A stretch of 6,788 bases of DNA from Conexivisphaera sp049976725 (GTDB lineage Archaea; Thermoproteota; Nitrososphaeria; Conexivisphaerales; Conexivisphaeraceae). This document shows positions 1 to 4,501 of this stretch, piece by piece. The stretch is from assembly GCA_049976725.1 (NCBI GenBank), contig JBMFHR010000043.1, forward strand, positions 1-6,788, read 5' to 3'. Numbering within the stretch: position 1 is the stretch's first letter; each line of letters opens with the position of its first letter. The position numbers and the translations under genes were made by a program. Under the pieces are notes generated by a model. That model saw only the letters and a list, made by a program, of their open reading frames with translations. It had not been told where the DNA came from and did no database searches.

Positions 1-1
1 G

Positions 2-16
2 GGGACGGTCCGTCCC
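2..16. repeat. Short perfect inverted repeat at the left edge
   Basis: The arms GGGACGG and CCGTCCC flank a single T, giving a 15-nt near-palindrome. As RNA it could form six pairs with a 3-nt loop. It lies upstream of the RAM-domain gene and beside the window edge. It could be a hairpin at the end of, or inside, a gene beyond the edge, or a protein-binding site. No T-run follows it on either visible side, so an intrinsic terminator is not shown. Confidence 0.4.
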
Positions 17-70
17 TCAACATTCACTCGAGGTCCTTATCCGGCCGGTATCCTGGGGACGAGCGGAAAC

Positions 71-79
71 CTTTTAATT
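71..79 (+). promoter_or_regulatory. TATA box of the RAM-domain gene
   Basis: The sequence CTTTTAATT, preceded by purine-rich GGAAAC (BRE-like), is centred about 29 nt before the ATG at 104. In archaea, transcription starts roughly 25-28 nt downstream of the TATA centre. The transcript should therefore begin at or next to the start codon (leaderless), which agrees with the absence of a Shine-Dalgarno motif. Confidence 0.65.
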
Positions 80-103
80 CGACTTCAACATTAACGCGCC
101 GGT

Positions 104-334
104 ATGCCGCTCGCGTTCGTGCTGCTGAACGTGGAGCCCGGGAAGGAGGAGAAGGTTCTGGACGAGCTCAGGTCGATACCCGAGATAAAGGAGGCGCACA
201 GGGTCTACGGCGTCTACGACACCCTGATCAAGATAGAGGCGGACAGCCAGGAGAAGCTCAAGGACATAATCACCTGGAGGATACGCAGGATCCCACACGT
301 CAGGTCGACGCTCACGATGCTTGCCATAGAGTGA
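104..334 (+). CDS. Stand-alone Lrp/AsnC ligand-binding (RAM) domain protein
   Basis: This 76-residue protein consists of only the C-terminal effector-binding domain of Lrp/AsnC regulators (RAM, also called AsnC_trans_reg). It shows the beta-alpha-beta-beta-alpha-beta pattern: AFVLLNVEPGKEEKVLDEL, then EIKEAHRVYGVYDTLIKIEA, then a helix and a last strand STLTMLAIE. The VYGVYD turn is the family's typical ligand-pocket and dimer-interface region. There is no helix-turn-helix, so it cannot bind DNA like a full Lrp. Stand-alone RAM proteins are common in archaea and form dimers or larger rings that bind amino acids, sometimes modulating full-length Lrp partners. The ATG is chosen because the domain begins directly after it and the TATA box sits 29 nt upstream. 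It converges on acd, with 39 nt between the stop codons. The ligand cannot be told from the sequence. Confidence 0.88.
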   Translation: MPLAFVLLNVEPGKEEKVLDELRSIPEIKEAHRVYGVYDTLIKIEADSQEKLKDIITWRIRRIPHVRSTLTMLAIE

Positions 335-344
335 GCGTCGTCCA

Positions 345-373
345 CCCGCTCCCCCTTCTTCACTCACATTCTT
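345..373 (+). terminator. Pyrimidine-rich tract, possible terminator of the RAM-domain gene
   Basis: A C/T-rich run containing CCCCCTTCTT and ATTCTTT follows the stop codon within the 39-nt convergent gap before the acd stop. Archaeal termination often uses T-rich non-template stretches without a hairpin. This tract is only moderately T-rich, so the call is tentative. Confidence 0.3.
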
Positions 374-2392
374 TCACACGATGTTCACAGGGCGATCTCG
401 GCCGCCTCCCTCACCCACCGTGACCCTGACGTCCACGGCGAACGCCCCCTCCTCGTTCACGATCAGCGGGTTCACGTCCAGCTCCCTAACGTCCAGGTCG
501 ATGATCAGCTCCGATATCCTGGAGACGGCCCGCGCCACGGATCCCGGATCGTACCCCCTCCTCCTCGCGGTCAGGGCGTCCATCACCCTGCTCTCCTTCA
601 TCATCTCCAGCGCCTCCTGCTCCGAGACCGGGGAGAGTCCGTAGCTCACGCTCCTCAGGACCTCCACGTAGATACCCCCGAGCCCGACCAGCACCGCGGG
701 CCCGAAGACGGGGTCCCTCACCCCGCCCACGAACACCTCCAGGCCGCTCAGCTGCCTCTGCAGGAGCACGCGCCCGGAGATCCTGCTCAGCTCCTCGAAG
801 CGCCCCTGGAGGTCGTCCCTCTCCACGTTCAGGCGCACCCCGCCCACCTCCGTCTTGTGCGTGGGCTCGTCGGGCGAGATCTTCATCACGAGCGGGAAGC
901 CTATCCTCTCGGCCTCCCTCCTGGCGGATTCCAGGTCCTCCACGACGGCCCAGGGCGGCACCCTGATCCCGTAGAGCTCCATGAGCCGGAAGGCGTCCTC
1001 GTCCCTCAGGTACCGCTTGCCCCTCACGAGCTCCGCGGCGCCGCTGACGGGGGAGGGCGAGCGCATCTTCACCTCGGGCGCCCTCCTCCTGATGTACCTG
1101 GCGATGGCCCTCACGGCGTCCTCCGAGAACCTGAAGGCCGGTATCCCGGCGGAGTCCAGGATCCTCGACGCGGCGTCCTCGTCCATCCCCATGACGACCC
1201 CGACCATCCCCTTCCCCCTGAAGCGCTGCAGGACCCTGGCCACCTCCACGCAGCTGACGGTCGCCAGCGCCTGGACGATCACGAGCTTCGTGCAGCTCAG
1301 GTCCTGCACCGCCCTCAGGGCCCCCGCGTACCTCTCGGCCCCCGCGTCGCCGCCCAGGTCCAGCGGGTTCCTGGGCGAGGCGTGGGGAGGCAGCAGGGAG
1401 GACAGCTCCGACTGTATCCTCGGGGGTATCCTGGCGGGGACCAGCGCGTTGGCCGAGATCTCGTCCATCGCCAGCACTCCGTGGCCGCCCGAGTTCGTCA
1501 CCACAAGGACCTCGCCGCTGATGGGCTCGCCGGAGCTCACGACCCTCGCGAGGTTCAGGAGGTCGCGCAGGTCGTCCGCGAATATCCCGCCCACGGTCCT
1601 CACCGCAGCCCTGAAGAGCTGGTGGGAGCCCGCCATGCTCCCCGTGTGCGTGCTCGCGGCGGCCGCGCCCGCCTCGCTCGCGCCCCCCTTCAGGAAGGCC
1701 ACCGGCTTCCTCCTGGTCACCTCGGGGACCTCCGAGAGGAACCTGGCGCCGTCGGACACCCCCTCCAGGTAGACGAAGATCGCCCTCGTCTCCGGGTCGT
1801 CCGCCAGGAACCTGAGGACGTCAACCTCCGTCACGTCCGCCTGATTGCCCAGGCCCACGAAGTAGCTCAGCCCGGTGCCCGTCCTCTGCGCCCAAGTCAG
1901 CATGTAGGCGCCCATGCCGCCCGACTGGGCCACTATCGCTATCCCCCCGTGCCTGACCTCCACGTACGTGAACGTGGCGTTGAACGTGGGCGTCACTATC
2001 CCCATCGTGTTGGGGCCCAGGAACCTGAGGCCGTGCCTCCTGGCCGCCGCCCTCAGCTCCTCCTCCATCCTGGCGCCCTCCTCGCCAGTCTCGCGGAACC
2101 CCGAGCTGATGACTATGGCGCCCCGCGCCCCCGCGGCCCCGGCCTCCTCCAGGACCCCCGCGGCGGCCTCCCTGGGGACGCTCACCACGACCAGGTCCAC
2201 GGGCTCCCCTATGTCAGCCAGCCTCCTGTAGGCCCTCATCCCCTCGACGGAGTCCGCCTTGTCGTTCACGGGGAACACCTTGCCCGTGAACGTCGACGCG
2301 ACGTTCCTCAGGATCACGTTGCCGACCTTCGAGCGATCGCGCGAGGCCCCCACGACCGCTATGCTCCTCGGGTAGAAGATCTGCTCGAGCAC
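374..2392 (-). CDS. acd: ADP-forming acyl-CoA (acetate-CoA) synthetase, fused alpha-beta chain
   Basis: This 672-residue enzyme of the NDP-forming acyl-CoA synthetase superfamily converts acyl-CoA, ADP and Pi into acid, ATP and CoA, giving substrate-level phosphorylation, or runs in reverse. In order it has a CoA-binding Rossmann domain (about 1-125, FYPRSIAVVGAS), flavodoxin-like ligase domains (about 140-440, AQSGGMGAYM and PHASPRNPLDLGGDA) and an ATP-grasp beta part (about 455-672). The catalytic phospho-histidine is H249 (STHTGSMAGSH). The beta-part histidine is H512 (THKTEVGGV). Both are present, so it looks active. Alpha and beta are fused, as in many Thermoproteota; in Thermococcales they are separate. 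The GTG at 2392 is preferred because homology starts there and a TATA element lies 26 nt upstream. An ATG at 2449 would run through the tRNA-Leu gene. The substrate is unresolved: acetate, branched or aryl acids, or hydroxy acids (as in thaumarchaeal 3-hydroxypropionate/4-hydroxybutyrate enzymes). Confidence 0.93.
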   Translation of the reverse strand: MLEQIFYPRSIAVVGASRDRSKVGNVILRNVASTFTGKVFPVNDKADSVEGMRAYRRLADIGEPVDLVVVSVPREAAAGVLEEAGAAGARGAIVISSGFRETGEEGARMEEELRAAARRHGLRFLGPNTMGIVTPTFNATFTYVEVRHGGIAIVAQSGGMGAYMLTWAQRTGTGLSYFVGLGNQADVTEVDVLRFLADDPETRAIFVYLEGVSDGARFLSEVPEVTRRKPVAFLKGGASEAGAAAASTHTGSMAGSHQLFRAAVRTVGGIFADDLRDLLNLARVVSSGEPISGEVLVVTNSGGHGVLAMDEISANALVPARIPPRIQSELSSLLPPHASPRNPLDLGGDAGAERYAGALRAVQDLSCTKLVIVQALATVSCVEVARVLQRFRGKGMVGVVMGMDEDAASRILDSAGIPAFRFSEDAVRAIARYIRRRAPEVKMRSPSPVSGAAELVRGKRYLRDEDAFRLMELYGIRVPPWAVVEDLESARREAERIGFPLVMKISPDEPTHKTEVGGVRLNVERDDLQGRFEELSRISGRVLLQRQLSGLEVFVGGVRDPVFGPAVLVGLGGIYVEVLRSVSYGLSPVSEQEALEMMKESRVMDALTARRRGYDPGSVARAVSRISELIIDLDVRELDVNPLIVNEEGAFAVDVRVTVGEGGGRDRPVNIV

Positions 2393-2415
2393 GGTGGGCG
2401 ATGCCCGCCGCGCCC

Positions 2416-2420
2416 TAAAA
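2416..2420 (-). promoter_or_regulatory. TATA element of acd, also the T-run just after tRNA-Leu
   Basis: Read on the minus strand, TTTTA within GCCCTTTTAGGG is centred 26 nt before the acd GTG at 2392 and begins 4 nt after the mature tRNA 3' end. It can serve as the acd promoter core, predicting a leaderless mRNA. The same T-run could terminate the tRNA transcript. This spacing is one reason for choosing the GTG start. Confidence 0.5.
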
Positions 2421-2476
2421 GGGCTGCGGGGGGTGGGATTCGAACCCACGAAGCCCTCCGGCAGCGGATCTTAAGT

Positions 2477-2492
2477 CTGGGCGGCCCCGCCT
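2477..2492 (-). other. tRNA-Leu intron 2 (16 nt, position 30/31)
   Basis: The intron interrupts the 5' strand of the anticodon stem. On the minus strand, exon GGGC pairs with intron GCCC to form the 4-bp central helix. The two 3-nt bulges are GGA and AGA, each cut after its second base. The intron folds on itself as GGC-GGG-GCC directly against the central helix. The outer side can add G-C, G-T and A-T pairs. Cutting joins GCGG to ACTTAAG and completes a perfect anticodon arm. Thermoproteota tRNAs are known to carry such displaced introns; the canonical site is 37/38. Confidence 0.92.
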
Positions 2493-2501
2493 CCGCCCCC
2501 T

Positions 2502-2516
2502 CTGGACCCGCGCGGT
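2502..2516 (-). other. tRNA-Leu intron 1 (15 nt, position 21/22)
   Basis: The intron sits at the junction of D loop and D stem. On the minus strand, exon GGAC pairs with intron GTCC (4-bp central helix), flanked by 3-nt bulges AAA and AGA cut after the second base. Removing 15 nt brings GGG into place to pair with CCC of the D stem. The inner intron helix is weak (CC with GG around a 4-nt loop) and the outer helix is poor, so this is a relaxed BHB. One base of sliding is possible from sequence alone; the BHB geometry picks the boundaries given. Confidence 0.88.
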
Positions 2517-2561
2517 TTGTCCCCTCGGGCACCCCCGCGGGACCCGCGCGGCGCCCGGCTC

Positions 2562-2568
2562 AAATAAG
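2562..2568 (-). promoter_or_regulatory. TATA box of tRNA-Leu
   Basis: CTTATTT on the minus strand is centred 27 nt before the mature tRNA 5' end at 2538, so the primary transcript should start at or very near the first base of the tRNA. It overlaps a TAAGCTTA palindrome and lies 29 bp from the oppositely directed TATA box of L35Ae. Confidence 0.65.
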
Positions 2569-2597
2569 CTTAAGTCCGCCGCGGCGCGCCGGCAATC

Positions 2598-2604
2598 CTT
2601 AATT
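2598..2604 (+). promoter_or_regulatory. TATA box of L35Ae gene
   Basis: CTTAATT is centred 28 nt before the ATG at 2629, predicting a transcript that begins within a few bases of the start codon. A GGAGGGT Shine-Dalgarno-like string also lies 8 nt before the ATG. It would be in the mRNA only if transcription began earlier than the TATA spacing suggests. Confidence 0.6.
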
Positions 2605-2628
2605 CCGCCCGCGCCGGAGGGTCAACCC

Positions 2629-2907
2629 ATGAGGGCGGTCATAGTCGGCTACCGGAGGGGCCCGGGCAAGGTATACCAGGGCGTGTCGCTCGTGAGGGTC
2701 CTCGACTGGGACGGCTCGACCGACCTCACCGGGTGGAGCGTGAGGGCGGAGGATCCCCACGGGAACGCGTACGAGGGCCGCGTCGTCGGCAGGCACGGCG
2801 GGAACAACGTCTTCAGGGTCCGCTTCACCCCCAACCTGCCGGGCCAGATGATCGGCCGCACCGCGGAGGTCATCCCTCCCGCGGCGCAGCCTACCTCGTC
2901 AGCCTGA
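2629..2907 (+). CDS. rpl35ae: Large ribosomal subunit protein eL33 (L35Ae)
   Basis: This 92-residue protein of the archaeal and eukaryotic L35Ae family binds 23S rRNA in the large subunit. Visible family features are the N-terminal strand and basic loop (VIVGYRRGPGKVYQ), the mid-region WSVRAEDPHGNAYEGRVVGRHGG and the hallmark VRFTPNLPGQMIGRTAEVI near the C-terminus. Together they form a small beta-barrel. The ATG is chosen by homology and by the TATA box 28 nt upstream. The body ends near residue 82. About ten further residues (PPAAQPTSSA) form a low-complexity tail, and the gene's last 17 bp are antisense to the end of glyA, so the tail may have arisen by loss of an earlier stop. It is transcribed divergently from tRNA-Leu across 90 bp. 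Many archaea have it, but not all. Confidence 0.93.
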   Translation: MRAVIVGYRRGPGKVYQGVSLVRVLDWDGSTDLTGWSVRAEDPHGNAYEGRVVGRHGGNNVFRVRFTPNLPGQMIGRTAEVIPPAAQPTSSA

Positions 2908-4254
2908 CGTACTCGTATGCCTCGAGGGAGGAGTCGAACGCGTACCTGACGCGGTTGAACCCCTTCCTGAACTCCGCCACGTCGGCCGCGACGCGCTCCG
3001 GCGGCTCCCCCTTCAGGATCGCCCTCGAGATGAACTCGGCTATCTCGACCATCTCGCTCTCCCCCATCCCCAGGCGGGTCACCTCCTGGACCCCCATCCT
3101 TATCCCGCCCGGATCCCTGTAGGACCTGCCCTCCCTCGGGTCGTAGGGCAGCAGGTTGCGGTTGACGATTATCCCGCTGTCCTCCAGCTTCCTCTCGACC
3201 GCCATCCCGCCGCCGTTCCCCGTCACGTCCAGCACCACCTGGTGCGACCTGGTGTAGCCGCCGGCCTCGCCCAGCACCCTGAATCCCCTGGCCGCCAGCT
3301 CCTCCGCCAGCCTCCTGGCGTTCCTCACGACCTGGGAGGCGTAGTCCCTCCCGAAGGCCAGCATCTCCGCGAAGGCTATCGCCTTGCCGGCCACGTGGTG
3401 CAGGTGGTGGTTGGAGACGTTGCTCGGGAACACCGCCGACTTTATGCGCTCCGCGTGCCTCTCCCAGGAGAGTATCACTCCCCCCTGCGGCCCCGGCAGC
3501 GTCTTGTGGGTGCTGCCCATGAGCACGTCCGCCCCCTCCCTCAGGGGATCCTGGAACTCCCCTCCGGCGATGAGCCCCAGCACGTGGGCCCCGTCGTAGG
3601 CCACGACTATGTCCATCGACCTCAGGAAGTCCGCCAGCTCCCTGACCGGGTGGGGGAAGAGGAAGAGGGACCCACCGAACACCACGATCCTCGGCTTCCT
3701 CCCCTCGGCCGCCAGCCTCTCGACCTTCCTGCGCGCGGCGTCCGCGTCCACGTTCATCGTGGCCTCGTCGAACGGGAGGTACTCCACGTCGAGCCCCCTC
3801 ACGCGGCCCGCCGTCCCCCCCACCCTCTTCGGCCCGTACGTGATGTGCCCGCCGTTCGGTATCGAGAGCGAGAGCATCACGTCGCCCGGCTCTGTAAACG
3901 CGGTGTAAACGGAGAGGTTTGCGGTGACGCCCGCTATGGGGCGGACGTCCGCGAACTCGGCGCGGAACAGCCTCCTGGCTAGGTCTATGGCCAGGAGCTC
4001 CACCTGGTCTATGTACCTGCAGCCCGCGTAGAGCCTCTCGCCGGGCCAACCCTGCGGAGGCCGCGCGGGGGCCGCGCGGCCTACTCCGCGTACCTGTTGC
4101 CCAGGTCGCTGGCCACGGCCTCGCGGACTGCGGGGCTTGGCACGTTCTCCGACGCTATCAGGGGGATGCTCCTGGAGAACCACGCGTGGTGCTCCCTCAG
4201 GAGCCCGAGCACGCGCTCGTACGCTTCCCTGGCCTGATCGCCCTGGCCGGACAT
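2891..4254 (-). CDS. glyA: Serine hydroxymethyltransferase, interrupted by a BHB intron
   Basis: This PLP enzyme interconverts serine and glycine while loading a one-carbon unit onto a tetrahydropterin. Exon 1 (4084-4254) encodes 57 residues including LIASENVPSPAV (32-43). Exon 2 (2891-4051) encodes 386, starting GWPGERLYAGCRYIDQVEL. The joined protein has 443 residues, about the archaeal norm. D210 of YDGAHVLG should bind the PLP ring nitrogen, and K240 of STHKTLPGPQGG forms the Schiff base. All key SHMT motifs survive, so the protein is functional only if 4052-4083 is spliced out. Without splicing, translation stops after 57 residues at a TAG. The longest uninterrupted frame on this strand begins at 4183, but its first 44 residues are out-of-frame noise and lack the N-terminal SHMT motifs. 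The ATG at 4254 has a TATA box 28 nt upstream. The gene is divergent from Sec61-beta. Confidence 0.94.
4052..4083 (-). other. 32-nt BHB intron in the glyA coding sequence
   Basis: On the minus strand, exon GCGG (4087-4090) pairs with CCGC near the intron 3' end, giving the 4-bp central helix. The two 3-nt bulges are AGT and AGG. Between them the intron forms a perfect 11-bp hairpin (AGGCCGCGCGG with CCGCGCGGCCT, loop CCC). At least two outer pairs (C-G, A-T) follow. Cutting after the second base of each bulge, as archaeal EndA does, releases exactly 32 nt. It joins GAG to GGT, restoring A-E-G-W-P-G in frame. The intron begins with TAG, the in-frame stop. Protein-coding BHB introns are established in archaea, notably in cbf5; I do not recall one in glyA. 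Confidence 0.92.
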
Positions 4255-4278
4255 CCCGCCGCGCTCCGCCGCGGTCGG

Positions 4279-4286
4279 ATATAGCT
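4279..4286 (-). promoter_or_regulatory. TATA box of glyA
   Basis: AGCTATAT on the minus strand is centred 28 nt before the glyA ATG at 4254, consistent with a leaderless mRNA and with the choice of that start. Only 14 bp separate it from the Sec61-beta TATA box pointing the other way. Confidence 0.65.
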
Positions 4287-4300
4287 TTGCCGGGAAAGCG

Positions 4301-4306
4301 TTTATA
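4301..4306 (+). promoter_or_regulatory. TATA box of the Sec61-beta / DUF2070 operon
   Basis: TTTATA, preceded by purine-rich GGGAAAGCG (BRE-like), is centred 28 nt before the GTG at 4332. Together with the glyA element it makes a compact divergent promoter in a 77-bp intergenic region. Confidence 0.65.
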
Positions 4307-4331
4307 GGAGCGCCGTAGTTCCTCGGGGAGC

Positions 4332-4490
4332 GTGAGCAGGCGGCGCAGGCAGGCGCCGATGCCGGCGTCCAGCGCGGGTCTGATGGTCTTCTACGAGGAG
4401 GACACGTCGAGGGTGAAGATCAGGCCGGAGCTCATAGTGGCGATATCGGCGGGGCTCATAGCCGCCTCACTGATCCTGCTCGCGGTGTAG
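4332..4490 (+). CDS. secG: Preprotein translocase subunit Sec61-beta (archaeal SecG)
   Basis: This 52-residue tail-anchored subunit of the archaeal SecY-SecE-Sec61-beta channel spans the cytoplasmic membrane once. The sequence fits the family closely. It has a basic N-terminus (SRRRRQAP), the hallmark MPASSAGLMVFYEED, a short linker SRVKIRPEL, and then one hydrophobic helix (about residues 34-52, IVAISAGLIAASLILLAV) running to the end. The start is GTG: it gives the full conserved basic head, and the TATA box is 28 nt upstream. A downstream ATG would remove the arginines. It is too short for many gene callers. It is the first gene of a likely two-gene operon with the DUF2070 membrane protein, which begins 11 nt after its stop. 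Confidence 0.95.
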   Translation: MSRRRRQAPMPASSAGLMVFYEEDTSRVKIRPELIVAISAGLIAASLILLAV

Positions 4491-4501
4491 CAGGACCCGA
4501 T

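Larger units (their letters stand above)
2425..2538 (-). tRNA. tRNA-Leu(UAA): tRNA-Leu (anticodon UAA) with two non-canonical BHB introns
   Basis: The 114-nt gene gives an 83-nt class II tRNA once two introns are removed. The acceptor stem is a perfect 7 bp (GCGGGGG with CCCCCGC) with discriminator A; CCA is not encoded. The D stem is CCC with GGG plus the usual G13/A22, and the D loop has a GG pair. After splicing the anticodon stem is a perfect GCGGA/TCCGC around loop CTTAAGA, anticodon TAA. The 14-nt variable arm pairs GCC with GGC, as expected for leucine. The T arm is GTGGG-TTCGAAT-CCCAC. Without removing the introns, neither the D stem nor the anticodon stem can form, so both introns are required by the structure. 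A TATA element lies 27 nt upstream, and acd starts 33 nt downstream on the same strand. Confidence 0.96.

Noticed and set aside
1..23. Possible start of a divergent minus-strand gene (ATG at 23, reading M-L-R-D-G-P-S)
   Set aside because: Only seven codons are visible, the upstream TATA-like GGATAC is weak, and nothing identifies a family. It could be real but cannot be supported from this window.
2393..2449. An ATG start for acd at 2449
   Set aside because: It would place coding sequence inside the tRNA-Leu T arm and acceptor, the extra 19 residues show no homology to the family, and the TATA element supports the GTG at 2392.
857..2602. Long plus-strand open frame of 581 codons antisense to acd and the tRNA
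   Set aside because: Its product is rich in Arg, Pro, His and Gly with no recognisable domain. It is a shadow frame of GC-rich codon use on the opposite strand.
4081..4083. TAG in glyA read through as pyrrolysine or by a suppressor
   Set aside because: Read-through would not help, because the downstream SHMT sequence is in a different frame (32 nt is not a multiple of three) and the intervening codons do not resemble SHMT.
4052..4183. A 430-residue glyA start at 4183
   Set aside because: The first 44 residues of that frame are Arg/Pro/Gly-rich noise. The true N-terminal SHMT motifs lie in the other frame upstream, with a TATA box at the right distance.
4052..4254. glyA as a frameshifted pseudogene or a sequencing/assembly error
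   Set aside because: The disruption is a clean 32-nt insert, not a one- or two-base slip. Removing it restores an invariant motif exactly, and its ends coincide with the cut points of a perfect BHB. The rest of the enzyme is intact.
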